A DNA stretch of 64,000 nucleotides from Neofusicoccum parvum. Taxonomy: Eukaryota; Ascomycota; Dothideomycetes; Botryosphaeriales; Botryosphaeriaceae. The notes below the pieces were generated by a model. The model did not search any database and was not told the DNA's origin. It saw only the letters and a list, made by a program, of their open reading frames with translations. Within the stretch, counting starts at the first letter, position 1. The number at the start of each line of letters is the position of its first letter. The position numbers and the translations under genes are program-made. This document shows positions 23,169-36,339 of this stretch, one piece after another. Location: contig CP087222.1 in assembly GCA_020912385.1 (NCBI GenBank), forward strand, positions 806,001 to 870,000, given 5' to 3'.

Positions 23169-26100
23169 ATGAGCGCGCCCGCGCAGAACGGTCCTCGCTG
23201 GAGGGCCAGCCCGTTCAACAGAGGCTCACCGTCTCCCTCGCCGACGCCTGCGCCGGCCTCGAGTCGCCCGCACTCCATGGCCCTCTCATCGCCGCTGTCG
23301 TCGACCGAATTCAAATCCCACGCCCGGACCCAGTCGACTAATGCCCTAATACCTGCCCGGACCGACACAACACGCATCCGCTCCGACTCGAATCGTAACA
23401 GTATGCTTGCCGGGGGCACGTTTGCCCCCAAATTCATCAAATCGGAAGAGATGCAGAACGCACCGCAGTTGATACGAGGCATCGAGGGAGAAAACGACTT
23501 CTCGGGCAAGCGCTACGTCTGGCTGCGCCACCCGGAGAAGGCTTTCGTGCGCGGATGGGTTGTAGAAGAGTTGGAGGGCAACAATCTGCTCGTTCAATGC
23601 GACGATGGAGACGTACGTGTACTATTTCCCGCAGGCGCAGGCCTATAGCTAATGTTCCGTGCAGCAACAAACCGTCGACGCAGACAGCGTCGACAAAGTC
23701 AATCCGGCAAAGTTCGACAAAGTCGGCGATATGGCAGAGCTCACACATCTGAATGAAGCGTCAGTAGTGCACAATCTCCACATGCGATACCAAGCGGACC
23801 TGATCTACGTAAGTCACGTCACGGAACATGCCTCCAGCGCCCTCTGACCGCAAAACAGACATACTCGGGCCTCTTCTTGGTGGCCATAAATCCTTACTGC
23901 CCGTTGCCCATCTACTCGAGAGAGTACATCAACATGTACAAAGGACGGAGCCGGGAAGACACCAAGCCGCACATCTTCGCGATTGCCGACGAGGCTTTCA
24001 GAAATTTGGTGGATGAGGGTGAGAACCAGAGTATTCTTGTGACAGGTGAATCTGGTGCTGGCAAGACCGAAAACACGAAGAAGGTCATCCAATACCTCGC
24101 AGCAGTGGCAACCAGTGATACCCCAGCGCGAAGGAAATCTGGCGGCCGGCAAATATCGAACCTGTCCGAGCAGATCCTTCGGGCCAATCCAATTCTTGAG
24201 GCCTTTGGTAACGCGCAAACCGTGCGGAACAACAACTCATCGAGATTCGGGAAGTTCATCAGAATCGAGTTCACCCGCGCTGGTCAGATCGCTGGTGCTT
24301 ACATCGACTGGTACCTCCTGGAGAAGTCGAGAGTTGTGCGGTTGAATTCTAACGAGCGCAACTACCACGTTTTCTACCAACTACTTCAGGGTGCGGATGC
24401 GCAGATGAAGCAGGATTTTCTCCTCAACGGCCTAGACCTAGAAGATTTCGAGTACACCAAACACGGCAACGACACTATCAGCGGCGTTTCTGATCGGGAT
24501 GAATGGAATGCTTTGATCGAAGCCTTCCTTATCATGGGATTTTCTGAGAAGGAGCAACACGCTATCTTGAAGACCATAGCGGCCGTCCTCCACCTCGGCA
24601 ACATCACTGTGATCAAGGAGAGCCTTCGAGGTGATCAGGCTGCGCTGGATCCCGATGCAGAAGCTCAGGCCCACAAAGTCTCCCGTCTCCTCGGCATCTC
24701 TGCTGAGCCATTTGTCAAGGCTCTTCTGCACCCCAGAGTCAAAGCAGGCCGGGAATGGGTAGAAAAGGTCCAAACTCCGGAGCAGGTCCGCCTGTCAATT
24801 GACGCACTATCGAAGGGTATCTACGAGCGTGGTTTCGGCGACTTAGTCGACCGGATCAACCGGCAACTCGATCGTTCGGGGGCTGCGTCTGATGACTCGC
24901 ACTTCATTGGCGTGCTCGACATTGCTGGTTTTGAGATTTTCGAGGAGAACAGCTTCGAGCAGCTCTGCATCAACTACACGAACGAGAAGCTGCAGCAATT
25001 CTTCAACCATCACATGTTCGTTCTCGAGCAGGAGGAGTACGCAAGGGAACAAATCGAATGGAAGTTCATCGACTTCGGACGTGACCTTCAGCCCACCATC
25101 GACCTCATCGAACTCTCGAATCCAATTGGTATCTTTTCCTGCCTTGACGAAGACTCCGTCATGCCAAAAGCAACCGACCAAAGTTTCACGGACAAATTGC
25201 ACCACCTGTGGGACCGCAAGACCCCCAAGTATAGGCGCTCGATGCTGAGGCAAGGTTTCATGCTCACCCATTACGCGGCCGAGGTAGAGTATTCGACCGA
25301 AGGATGGCTCGAGAAGAACAAGGACCCTCTCAACGACAACGTCACTCGCTTGCTTGCTTCGTCTACCGAGAAGCATATCGCCAATCTGTTTGCCGACTGT
25401 GCCGACGTTGACGAAGAAGCCGGTGCGACGCGTAGCAGAGTCAAAAAGGGCCTGTTCCGGACTGTTGCGCAGAGACATAAGGAGAACCTCTCGAAGCTCA
25501 TGGGTCAATTGCATTCCACTCATCCTCACTTCGTTCGCTGCATCATCCCCAATCACAAGAAACGGCCCAAACAGTTCAGCGCTCCGCTCGTCCTCGACCA
25601 ATTACGATGCAATGGTGTTCTCGAAGGTATTCGAATCGCCCGTACTGGTTTCCCCAACAGGCTGCCTTTTGCTGAGTTCCGCCAACGGTACGAAATTCTC
25701 TGCAATGACATTCCTAAGGGCTATGTTGAGGGGCAGGTCGCGGCAAAGATGATCTTGGAGAGGCTGAACCTGGACAAGTCCTTCTACCGTGTCGGTCTTA
25801 CCAAAGTGTTTTTCAGAGCAGGTGTCTTGGCCGAACTCGAGGAGCAAAGAGATGCTGTGATCAACAAGATCATGGCGCGATTCCAGTCTGTGGCCCGTGG
25901 CTACGTACAGAGGCGCATTGCGCACAAACGCCTGTATAGGGCCGAAGCCACCCGGGTGATCCAACGCAATTTCCAAGTCTATCTTGATCTTCAAGCCAAC
26001 CCTTGGTGGCAACTCTTCGTTCGCATGCGGCCTCTCCTTGGGGCTACGAGACAAGCCCAAGAGGTTAAGAAGCGCGATGAGATGATCCAGCAACTTGAGG

Positions 26101-29100
26101 AGCAGCGAAAGGCTGAAGAAGCCGAGCGCCAAAGGATCGAGGATGAGCGCCGTCGCGCTGAAGGCGAAATCCAACGAATCCAGGAAACCTTGGAAAGCGA
26201 ACGCGCACTGGCCCTCGACAAAGAAGAAATCTTCAAGCGTCTGCAGGCTCGCGAAGCTGAGCTCGTTGAGAAGCTTGCCGAAGCGGAGGCCGACTCTGAC
26301 AACCTCGAGGAGCAGCTCAGCGAGCTTATGATCGCCAAGAAGAAGACCGAGGAACAGGCTGACATATGGCGCAAAGAGCTTGAGCAAGCCGGGGAGATTA
26401 TCAGTGGCCTGGAGTCAGAGAAGCAAGATTTGGTTAATCGCATCACGGAGCTCGAGCTGCAAGTTTCTGACCTTGAGAATGCCCGGAGTCAGAGGACTGA
26501 AGCTGAGGAGAGTCTTCAGCAAGAAGTCAACATGCTCAACAGCCATCTTTCACTCAAAGACAAGAAGCTCCAGGATCTCGAGGCCAAAATGCTCAAGAAT
26601 GACCAAGACCTCGATATCAAGCTGGCCACTGCGACAAAGGACCTGAACTCAGCCAAGAAGCAGGTCAAGGAGCTCATAGATGAGAATCGCGAGATCCGGA
26701 AGCAAATGTCCGACTTGTCGAATAGCGCTACAAGCTACGAGGATCTCGTAAGGCGGAAAGACAGTGAGCTTGCCATCCTCAAGGCAGAGAACAGGCAATA
26801 CGAGTCCGACCGCCAGAAATTCGACTCCGAGAAGAGATCCCTGACCTCCCGCCATGACAATATCCAAAGCCAGCTCCGCGAAGTCAAGGCAGAGATGGAA
26901 GCAATCCAGTCTGCAAAAGCTCAACTTGAGCGTGAAGCTGCAGACGCAAAGACACTCCTAGACGCAAAGTTGTCCGAGGATGCTGAAGCCGTCGAAGATC
27001 GTAGGATCCTGGAGAAGCAACTTGAGGACCTCAAGGCAGAGCTCTATCAAGTTCAGACAGAACTTAGCCGAGAAAGGCAGTCAAGGGATGATGTGGAAAT
27101 GCTTGGTGAACACAAATTCAATGAGCTGAAGAGTGAGCACGAGGCTCTGAAGGAGGCTAAGGTTACCATTGAGAAGGAGATGTACGTTCAGCAAGATGTC
27201 CTGCGCCGCACGACTGAGGCTCGCACCACCGCTGAGAAGGAACGGAAAGACTTCCAGGACGAACTTCGGAAGATTCGGCAACAATTCCTGGAGCTCCAAG
27301 AGGCCAAGCTTGAGGTAGAGGCTAGCGCAGAGCACAAAATAGTCAAGCAGGCAAATGAGCGTCAGACTGCTTTGCGGCAGCAGCTCCAGGCTAAGGAAAC
27401 TCAGGTGGAAGAACTTGAGGCCGAGCGGGATCACCTGAACAACGAGGTCCAAGGCCTCACCCAGATGATCGCGGAGTCGGACACCTACCGGGCGTACAAC
27501 GACCAGCACAAGGAGCGTCTCGAGCGTGAGCTTGTTACCATCAAAGGACGCCTCTCTGCTTCTGAAAATGACAACCGTGCCCTGCTCAACAAGATCCAGC
27601 AAAAGAACCTCGACATCGCCAGGTCAAACTCTAGAGCCGGCGACAGCCAACGAGTCAGGATTTCACAGCTCAGCAACGAGAAGACTAAGCTTGAGGAGGA
27701 AAACAAGAAGCTCCAACGCCAGGTGGAAGATTCTCAACTTACGATAACGTCGTTGGAGAAGCAGAAGGAGAAGCTCTCCCTTGGCTTGGAGGACCTTAAC
27801 CACGAGGTCACCCGGGAACAGATGACTGGCCGCAATGCCGAGAAGGCTGCTTCGACCGCTAACCTTCAACTGGCCGACGCAAACCGCAAGCTTGAGACCG
27901 AAAGGCAGTTGAAGAATCAAGCACAGGCTAATAATCGGACGATTCAGGCGGCACTCGACAGCGCTAATGCTGAGCTCGCTGAATGCCGCAACCAGCTTGT
28001 TCTTTTCCGCAAGGTCTTCGAACCCGAGGCATCTGAGGAGGGGCCGGCGTCATACGAGGCCGCCAAGGCTGACATTGACAAGGCTGTCGATCTGGCAAAG
28101 AAACTCGAGATCGCTCAGCTTTCCCTCCGACAGGCTAATGAGAGGGCCATCAATGCCGAAATTCTGGTTGAGGAGCTACGTGAGCGCTATGACGGGGAGA
28201 TCAACGACCTAGACAACCGCCACTCCAACTCGAAGCGCGCTCTTCTCGAGGAGATGAACCAGAACCAGCTCAACCAAGCGCATTCCCGCCACACTCCAAG
28301 CGCATGGCGCAGAGACTCTGAGAACAAGAGACCATTTACGCCCCCGACCAGTACGCCTCTCCACCAGCGCCAGCTCAGCAACGCCACCCACGACTCTGCT
28401 CGCTCGGAGAAGAGCGTCGACACAGTCACTTTCAACAGCAAGATGGATCTTGAGGCCGAACTTGAGCTAGTGCAAAATCAGCTCCAGATGTCGGAAATGC
28501 GTGCACGCCACCTTCAAACCCAGCTAGACCGATCCCCATCCAAGAGTTGGCAAGATGAGAGCCCAAGCCTCCGCAGAATGCAGAAGCTTGAGCGTGAGAA
28601 TTTCCGCCTTCACGACATGCTCGACGATTCAGCGAAGAAGGTCTCGACTTTGGAAAACAGTATCCGCACTGGACAGCTTTCCCTCAGGGATGTCCAGACG
28701 AAGTCGCACGAGGAACTGTACGACCTCATCAATGCACAAGAACAGGCGAGGAAGTCGATTCTACAGTCGCACAACTCTCTTGTTGGAGAGCTGGCAGATG
28801 CAAAGACTGCCTTCGACGAGCTCAAGCAGACTAAACGGGAGATGGAGGTAGAGCTTCGCGATGCTAGATCCGAGCTCACTGACATCAACTATGAGCGCGA
28901 GCAGGAAGAGGCCAACCACGCACAGCTCCTCCAGGAGTTCTCCGATCTTCAGATCAGACTGGACAACGAGCAATCTAAGCTTCTCGATGTCACCTCCAGC
29001 CTGAACTTGTACAAGAGCAGAGCGGATGAGTACTTCAGCAAGCTTGAACAGGCCGAGATTGCTGTGCTGAAGGCGTCTCGCGCGGAACAATTTGCCAAGA

Positions 29101-30614
29101 CACAGGCGCGCGAGTCCGAGGAGCAATGTGCCTCCATCATGGCTGAGCGCCAGCAGATGGACAACATGATTGAGGATCTCCAGCGCCAGACACAGCAATA
29201 CGAGGAGCGCATCGAGGATCTCTCCGCTGACTTTGAATCCGCTCTTCAAGGCAAGAAGCGCCTACAGAACGAGCTTGAGGACTACCGCAGCCAGCGCGCC
29301 ATCGACATTGAAGACACGGAGACGTCGATGGAGCAGACCCGGAAGAAGTACCAGGCTGAGTTATCGAGCCTCTCTCAGGAACTCGAGCAGGAGCGTCACA
29401 ACATCATCCGCGTTCGCGAAGAGAATGGTCGCCTTCACGAAGAGATCGAGGAGTGGCGCGCCAAGTGGGACGACGAAATCCTCAACAGCTCGACCTGGGC
29501 CAAGGAGAAGGGCCGCTTGGAAATGACGCTCCAGGACCTGAGCAACTCCCGTGACGAGGCCGTCAATGCGCACAATGAAGCGCAGGGCAAGATCGTCAAC
29601 CTGCTCTCTCAAGTCCGAAGCCTCCGGACTTCTGTTGATGACATCGCCGGTGAGCGCGACTCGCTGCTCAAGGAGAAGAAGGGACTCGAGTCTCGACTAG
29701 CTGAAGCTGCCGATCGTTTGGATGACCTCGCCCGCAGCGAGAGCCCGAGCCTTAGGAATGCTGCCGAGGTCGACCGTGAGTTGCTCGAACTCAAGTCTGG
29801 CCTTGCCCGGCAGGAAGATATTGCCGCAGCCGCTGTTGGTAAGATGAGACGCGCCGAGGCTCTGGGCCATGAACTCCAGAAGGACCTTGTCGCCGAGCGT
29901 GAGGCCAACGTGCAACTGCACACGGAGAAGGCTAGTCTCGAGAAGAAGGCCAAGGATCTACAGCTAAGGCTCATCGACCTGGAGACCAAGGGCTTCTCTT
30001 CCGCCAGCCAGGACGTTAAGTATCTGCATGGTCGCATCCAAGAAGTAAGTTCTCCGCAATACAAACTCCCTCTTACTTTTTTCAACATACTAACTGAGTT
30101 GCAGCTCGAGAAGTCGCTTGAGGAGGCCCACGCTACACGTAACACGGAATCGCGTGCTAATCGGTCCATCGACCGGACGGTCAAGGACCTGCAGCAGCAA
30201 ATCCAGCGCCGCGAGAAGGCCAACACTGTCCTGTCAGATGACCTCGGCAAGGCCCGCGATAAGGTATCCTCCCTCCTCTCGGCTATCGACGAGCTCCAGT
30301 CCTCAGACTCAGCTCACCAGCTCGCTGCCAAGCGTGCTGAACGCGAGCTTCGCGAGGAGCGTGAGACCCGTCTTCGCGTTGAACGTGAACTTGAGGGCTG
30401 GAAGGGCCTACGCATGGAGCGCCGCAGCGCTCTTGGCGTGCCCAATGGCGGCCATGGCGCGGGCGGCAGCGAGGCGGGCGGCAGTCGGAGAGACAGCTAC
30501 GCAGAGCTGCTGAGCGAGCTGCAACCCCCCAGAGCGCTAGGAGGCGGCGGCGCGGGAAGTCTCAGGGGCAGCCTGAGGAGAACGAGCAACGGCACACGGA
30601 ACAGTTTTTTGTAG
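23169..30614 (+). CDS. myo2: Myosin II heavy chain
   Basis: This is a conventional two-headed myosin heavy chain, the motor of the contractile actomyosin ring at septation. The four exons are 23169-23612, 23665-23808, 23859-30044 and 30105-30614, giving 2427 residues. The N-terminus is low complexity, followed by an SH3-like myosin N domain near 115-150. The motor follows, with the P-loop GESGAGKT at about 258-265, switch [11 protein letters not shown], switch [17 protein letters not shown] and the actin-binding [10 protein letters not shown]. One to two IQ-like segments ([13 protein letters not shown]) lead to the post-IQ helix NPWWQLF. About 1550 residues of heptad coiled coil follow, broken by a Ser/Pro-rich insert near 1660-1690. 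The tail ends in a basic, Gly/Ser-rich segment ([12 protein letters not shown]). All introns are phase 0. The last, 30045-30104, is 60 bp with TACTAAC before the acceptor and contains no in-frame stop. The gene is divergent from the Red1-like gene. Confidence 0.95.
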
Positions 30615-31337
30615 GTGCGTCCGCCCTTAGCGGGGAGATGGCAGGTGTCGGCGTTGGTGCTGGGATCAAGAAGGATTCGGTGTTGATGAGCGATGACGAC
30701 GATACGCTGGTTGGGGATTTGGGTGGCGCTAAGGGCGGAGGGTATAGAGGTAATGGGGACGGGGATGATGGGAACGACGGGAATGATGATGATGACGACG
30801 ATTTGGGTCACGAGCAACAAGGCGTCAGAACGGGGACTGTGGGGAGAAGGGGCACCATTAGGGTCATTATTCGGTCAATGGCGTTTTTGTGATTGGCTGG
30901 GGATAAGGTGTTGTGTTTCTTTTGTTGGAATGGCTGTTTGTTTGAGATTCACACTGGACGCGGAGGCGAGGTGTATGGGCCTTATGAGTTTAATTCTACT
31001 TTCAACCTAATCACTTGCTTTGCCTGACTTATGGTGGCTGTGCTTGTTGCTGTTGATTTGGAGGGACGGCGGTGAGAAGTTGATATGTACGCAGTGCATG
31101 GCTGTTTATCCACTTTCGGAGCAGAACATGCATGCCTATGGAGCAAGATTATTCCATAGGGGCCCTTCCATGTCCAGATGACTGCTCCAACCGCGTAAGG
31201 CCCTTACCGCTTTCTGTCAAACGGCCGGCCTACTTTGAACCGACCTTCTCTTTCCTGCAGCATCCTTCACTTTTCGTATTCCGACCATCGGCGTGTCAAC
31301 CCGCACACCTTTTTCCTTAGTAACAACCGGCCTTGCA
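30615..31337. other. Intergenic, myosin 3' flank and BTB promoter
   Basis: This 723 bp gap lies between two plus-strand genes. A GAT/GAC-rich stretch at about 30760-30805 could encode an acidic run in one frame. It follows the myosin stop closely and shows no family features, so I read it as 3' untranslated sequence. Confidence 0.5.
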
Positions 31338-32683
31338 ATGGCTTCCGACGACGCCTTCCCGCGTTTTGTCAACGGCGATGTTGAAATTGTCCTCACGCCA
31401 ATTCGCCGCCTGAGACTCCATTCAGACGTGCTCAGCGGGGCTTCCTTACTGTTTGCGGAGCTGCTCACCAAAGAGAACGCCGCTGTCCTATCCAAGAAAG
31501 CACTCAGCGAAGGAAGGACGGTTCGATATCTCATCGAGCTCGTCAACGTGTCCACAACCTTCGGCAACAGCCCCGGAAAGCTCACCATGATTGTTGCGTC
31601 TCCCTCCCCGGCGAATCCGCCTCGCCAACCAAGGCAAGCACGCTGCTGACAGGCAGAACATAGAAACTCGACACCAACGGCCACGCGATCCCCTCGCCGG
31701 GCCAGCCGCGCGCCTCGATGCTCCTCTCCAGCGCCGCAGCCGACCCGTCCAACCACCTGCTCGCGGACTGGACGTCGGTGCTGGGCGCGCTGCACGGCGC
31801 CGCCGAGCTGCGCGTCGACAGCGACACCCTCGTCGGCATCATCGCGTCGGCGTCGAGCATCCTCGACATTGTCGACTACCTCCGCCTGCGCCACCCCGTC
31901 CTCGCCCCGCTCGAGCTGGCGCTGCTCGGCAGCGAGCAGGCGCTGTGGCAGAGCGTGTGCGCCGCGCCTGTCCAGTGGGTGAACTTGGCGGTGCGGCTGC
32001 GCTCGTTCTACATCTTTCGCGAGGCCTGCTGTCACGTCGTGGGTGGGTGGGCGGGGTGGTCGCAGGAGCAGAGGGGGGAGCTGAGGGGGGATGTGAGGGA
32101 GCTGTGCGCGCGGAAGGCGGAGAAGTTTGAGGCGTTCAAGGAGGGGCTGGAGCAGCGGTTGCTGGAGTACAGGCATGAGAAGCTGCGGTACGATCCAGCG
32201 GTGGACAAGGGCAGGGGAAAGAAGACGCATGAGCCGGATGTGCTCATCTGGCAGGCACAGTACTTGCTGATGAACTGGCTCGCGAGGATGTTTTGGGAGG
32301 GGAGGGGGAGGAGCGCGATGGATGGCGGGTATGGATTGTACAAGATGCTCTGGGAGGGCAACTGCTGCGAGCCGGTCAAGCAGGCGAAGTTGTCGCCACT
32401 GACGCCGGCGGGGAGGAGCGTGGTGGCTGAGCACGTCAGAGAGATGCAGGGGGACTTGAAGAAGATGGTCAAGCCGGTCATGATTTCGAACCTGAAATTA
32501 GACCAGAGCTTGATGCCGGCGAATCGGTTGACGCCGTTTACCATCAAGCCGCGGGATTGCCCCTGGAACACGGAAGACACGACGGACCAAGACTCGAGCC
32601 AGAGGAGCCGCCATTCCCGCAGACAGGAGGCCGCGCAGCACAATCCGGACGAGGAGGACGACCTCGAGGACTTCATCTCTTGA
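31338..32683 (+). CDS. BTB/POZ domain-like protein, fungal
   Basis: An uncharacterised fungal protein with a BTB-like N-terminus. The proposed exons are 31338-31592 and 31664-32683, giving 424 residues. The first exon shows the BTB pattern: DVEIVLTP, then RLRLHSDVLSGASLLFAELL. BTB proteins of this type in fungi often act as adaptors for partner binding, but the target here is unknown. The second exon is alpha-helical (TLVGIIASASSILDIVDYLRLRHP) and ends in an acidic tail (DEEDDLEDF). The junction KLTMI/KLDTNGHAIPSPGQP reads well and keeps the frame, and the acceptor catag is fine. The donor gttgcg is weak. The intron is 71 bp. The start at 31338 gives MASDDAFPRF; there is an earlier in-frame alternative without better support. 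Exon 2 is certain as coding sequence; the exact splice is not. Confidence 0.75.
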
Positions 32684-33197
32684 TCCATGCCTCAGACGAG
32701 ATTGGATGCCGTCATTGCTTGCACAGAGACACAGCCCAAGGTTTCTTTTTTCTTTATTTTTTTTTCTCTTTGGAATGTTCGGCCTTGGAGCATCAACCAA
32801 AAGCTGTTTCCCCGACAGAACTTGGATTCCTGCGCATGGGAGGGCGACCTGGATGGAGGGACGATTGAAATTGAACCACATCTCCTAGACCTTTTCGCCG
32901 TAGAAAAGAAATGCAGACAGAAGGAAAGAAAGGGGATTGTCCTTGATGGACATGATCCATGTGCTTGCACTTGAACTTGGTATTGGTGTACAAGAAAAGA
33001 CGCAGACCGCACGAAACAACGTGTCTCGGCAGGTCACTCTCGCCGGAAGCAGAGGCAACCCGCTCCAGCCAGGTGTGTAGCATGTAAGCGCACCTCTGTT
33101 CACATTCACAGCCGCGGCAACGGCGTCGCTCCAGTTGGTTTCCTCCGGTTCTGATCTCCAATCCACCTTGCCGCCCATGGTCCGACGCGGGCTGTGT
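32684..33197. other. Convergent 3' flanks, BTB gene and complex I subunit
   Basis: This 514 bp region lies between convergent stop codons. It has T-rich runs near 32745-32770. Frames up to about 125 codons cross it on both strands but have no recognisable content. Confidence 0.5.
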
Positions 33198-33525
33198 TTA
33201 ATCGTCGTAGCCCTCGGGAATCTGCCGCGGGCCCTTGGGGACTGCCACGAAACATGCACGTTAGCGGGCGCCCAAGATCAAATTCGCCAGCGCGCCATGC
33301 ATCCCTCCAAGCAGGCGGTCGGGCGCTCGCAGACTTACTCGGGTAGGTCAGGGGGATGGCCGGGCGGCCGACCTGATCGCCAAGCAGGCGGCGGATGGGC
33401 GGGACGACGACAATGGTGGCGGGCCCGGCGAGGCCGACGAGGATGGAGTAGAAGATGGCGGGCTTCTCGTGCGAGGCCCAGCGCATGTAGCGGAGGGGCT
33501 GGGACCAGAAGCGCGGCGTCGACAT
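33198..33525 (-). CDS. nuxm: NADH:ubiquinone oxidoreductase 9.5 kDa subunit
   Basis: A small single-span accessory subunit of mitochondrial complex I, known as the 9.5 kDa or NUXM subunit of Neurospora and Yarrowia. The two exons are 33339-33525 and 33198-33241, with a 97 bp intron, giving 76 residues. The N-terminus STPRFWSQPLRYMRWASHEKP is a strong family signature. A hydrophobic span (FYSILVGLAGPATIVVVPPI) follows, then RRLLGD and the conserved end PLTYP/IPKGPRQIPEGYDD. The junction is phase 1 and restores the conserved YPIPKGPR block exactly. Reading through the intron gives a longer nonsense tail and was rejected. The gene starts 250 bp from the divergent WBP1 start. Confidence 0.93.
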
Positions 33526-33775
33526 GGCGGCGGGAGGAGAGCAGACGTGGGACGCGGGCGAGACGGGCGGGTTGCGGGGCGCAATGCGGGCGGACGGCGT
33601 GCGTGCGGTGGTGGTGAGGTCGGCGGCGATGGCGGCGATGGCGGCTGCTGACTACGCGGGCGGCGTCAGAGCTCCCGGTCTTGGCGCTGCGTACGCATAC
33701 GTTTCCCCTACAGCTCCGCCCACCACCGCGCACAGCTCGCCAATTCCTCCACCACGCCGCTCCATTGCCAGCACA

Positions 33776-35314
33776 ATGAAGTGGCTGACCTCGCTCCTGC
33801 TGGCCGCCCTGCTGGGCGTTGCCCGCGCCCTCAGCGCCCACGGCCCGCGGACGCTGGTCGTGCTCGAGGACCCGGCCGACAAGGACAAGTATTCGCAATT
33901 CTGGCACGACCTGACTGGTATGCGCCGCGTCCCCGGCCCCCCGATCGCTGAGCTCTGCCATCGCTGACCCGCTGGCCCCGCAGCCCGTGGCTTTTCCCTG
34001 AGCTTCCAATCGCCCAAGGACGAGTCGCTGGCGCTGTTCAAGCTCGGCGAGCGCAACTACGACCATGTCGTGCTCCTCCCGACCAAGTCCAAGGGCCTCG
34101 GCCCCAGCCTCGCCCCCCAGCTGCTTGTTGACTTTGTCAACAAGGACGGAAACCTCCTGCTGGCTCTGTCCGGCGGCTCGGCCGTCCCCAGCCAGGTCCA
34201 GAGCCTGCTGCTCGAGTTCGACATCCATCTGCCCGCCGACCGCAACGCTCTGACCGTCGACCACTTCAACTACGACAAGACCTCCGCCGCCGAGAAGCAC
34301 GATGTCCTCGTCGTCGAGCGCACCCAGAGCCAGAAGGCCGGCGTCAAGAGCTTCTTCGCCGGAGATGGCGTCGTGGCCGTGCCCCGCGCCGTTGGCCACG
34401 TTCTGGGCAACGAGAGCCCGCTGCTGGCCCCCATCCTGCGCGCCCCGAGCACCGCTTACACCTACAACCCCAAGGACGAGGCTGACGCCGTCGAGGACCC
34501 CTTTGCCGTCGGCCAGCAGCTGTCGCTCGTCACGGCTTTCCAGGGCCGCAACTCGGCTCGCCTGACCGTTCTTGGATCAGCCGAGCTGCTCCAGGATGCC
34601 TGGTTCGACGCCAAGGTCAAGCGCGAGGGCAAGGAGGAGGAGACGGTCAACAGGGACTTCGCCAAGCAGCTCACTGCCTGGACTTTCAAGGAGGTTGGCG
34701 TCCTCAAGGTCGGCCGCCTGCAGCACTTCCTGAACGAGGGCGCCGCACCCGCCGGCATCAACGGCTCCGACCTCAACGTGCCCGAGCACAACCCCAAGAT
34801 CTACCGCATCAAGAACGACGTGGTGAGTAGCTTACCTCTCGCCACGATCTCCTACACGGAGCCCCACTGACGCGTGGCGCAGACGTTCCAAATCGAAATC
34901 TCCGAGTATGCCGAGGACCACCTCCAGCCCTTCGTCCCGGAGGCGGACGACGAGGTGCAGCTCGAGTTCACGATGCTCTCCCCCTTCCACCGCCTGACGC
35001 TCACGCCTCTCCCGCCGTCGCCGACGCACCCCAACTCTACCATCTTCACCGCCGACTTCCGCCTTCCCGATCAGCACGGCATCTTCAACTTCCGCGTCAA
35101 CTACAAGCGCCCCTTCCTCACCAGCCTCGACGAGAAGCGCGAGGTCACCGTCCGCCACTTCGCTCACGACGAGTGGCCCCGCTCGTGGCGCATCAGCGGC
35201 GCCTGGACCTGGATCGCCGGCATCTGGGTTACCGTCGCTGGTTGGTTGGTGTTCGTGGCGCTCTGGTTGTACTCAGCGCCCGCGCAGGCGAAGGGCCAGA
35301 AGAAGACCCAATGA
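33776..35314 (+). CDS. wbp1: Oligosaccharyltransferase beta subunit WBP1/OST48
   Basis: An essential subunit of the ER oligosaccharyltransferase complex, which transfers the lipid-linked glycan to nascent proteins. The three exons are 33776-33917, 33984-34822 and 34883-35314, giving 470 residues. A signal peptide covers about residues 1-19 (MKWLTSLLLAALLGVARA). The lumenal domain opens with TLVVLEDPADKDKYSQFWHDL and contains GFSLSFQSPKDESLALFKLGERNYDHVVLLP, both characteristic. A single C-terminal transmembrane segment (WIAGIWVTVAGWLVFVALWLY) is followed by a short cytosolic tail ending KKTQ, a dilysine ER-retrieval signal as in yeast Wbp1. Introns are 66 bp (phase 1) and 60 bp (phase 0), both GT-AG. 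Reading into the second intron hits a stop, which confirms splicing there. Confidence 0.95.
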
Positions 35315-36339
35315 GGGAGTGTACGATTTTGTCGGTGGGTGGAACCAGGAGGCTTTTTGTTGGGTATAGCTGGTAAAATTTAGTCGTTTGTGCTAGAAGC
35401 CGAAAGAAAAGGTACTCGGGTTCGTCGAGCCGTCACGGCCTTTGTATGTGCCGTGGGAATCGGGGCTCGATTTTTCGGGCGAGGATGTCCAATATGTACA
35501 AGTCATAGGAGAAGAGGGCGAAAAAGTGACTCAGATGATGTGTTTTTTTTTTCCTTTTTGGAGGGGAAAGGAAACAGTGGATCTCTAGAATTGAGCAGGG
35601 GGTTTCTCTTTTCTTGTAGCGTAAAATAGGTGTGGGAAATATGAAAAAGAGAGGTTCAATGGCACGGGGAGGACTCGCATTTTCTGTGAATCTGGGGCCA
35701 CACGGTGTCGGTGAGGACACCGCGGCACATCATGAAAGCAAGTGTGTGCTGTATTGACAGTGGCTTGGAACCGGACAAAGATTCGGGGCATTACGTGGAT
35801 TGCCATTTGTAGGCAGCTGAGATGGCTGTTTGCGTAGCGTGTACGTACATGAGCTACTTACTTCCTTCCAGCCCGGTCTTTTCCTGGGAGGGTGGAGGTA
35901 GTTGGTGCGAAGTTGGAAGTGGGCAGCCATCGCACAACGACGGGTGCATCGCTACACAGTTTCTTTTTCGCGAGTGCTGGTGTTTTGTTTTTTTCATTGT
36001 TGTCTAGAAATCTACCTGGCGATGTCTTTGTGACCTCTTATCCTCTACTTATTGTCAAGCCTCTCCATCCTAATACCTCAACACTCTGAATTTGTTGCGT
36101 CTTTGATCTGTACCTATCACCTATCCATCCTCTGCTGATCACCGTCGTGATCTTTACCTCATATCTCTTCGCCCTCTTTACTCCGTGTTTCTACTGTCTG
36201 TCTGTAGGGTTTCCACCTAAAGTAGTATCTTTGAAGGGAACACGTAGACGGACGGCTTTGAAAACTATACTATCCGTAAGAATATAGTGCAGCGCGAACA
36301 GCTGCTGCCACCGGCGATTCTCAACCGTTTGAATCAGCC
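35315..36339. other. Intergenic; pyrimidine-rich leader-like sequence at right
   Basis: About 1 kb. The left part is the WBP1 3' flank with T-rich runs near 35550. From about 36040 to 36340 the plus strand is rich in CT tracts (tatcctctactt and similar), which in filamentous fungi marks promoters and 5' leaders. That gives some support to a transcript starting before the uncertain ORF at 36340. Confidence 0.45.

Noticed and set aside
30638..30892. Acidic 84-codon frame just after the myosin stop
   Set aside because: It is a low-complexity GAT/GGN-rich run in the expected 3' untranslated region, with no splice that would join it to myosin.
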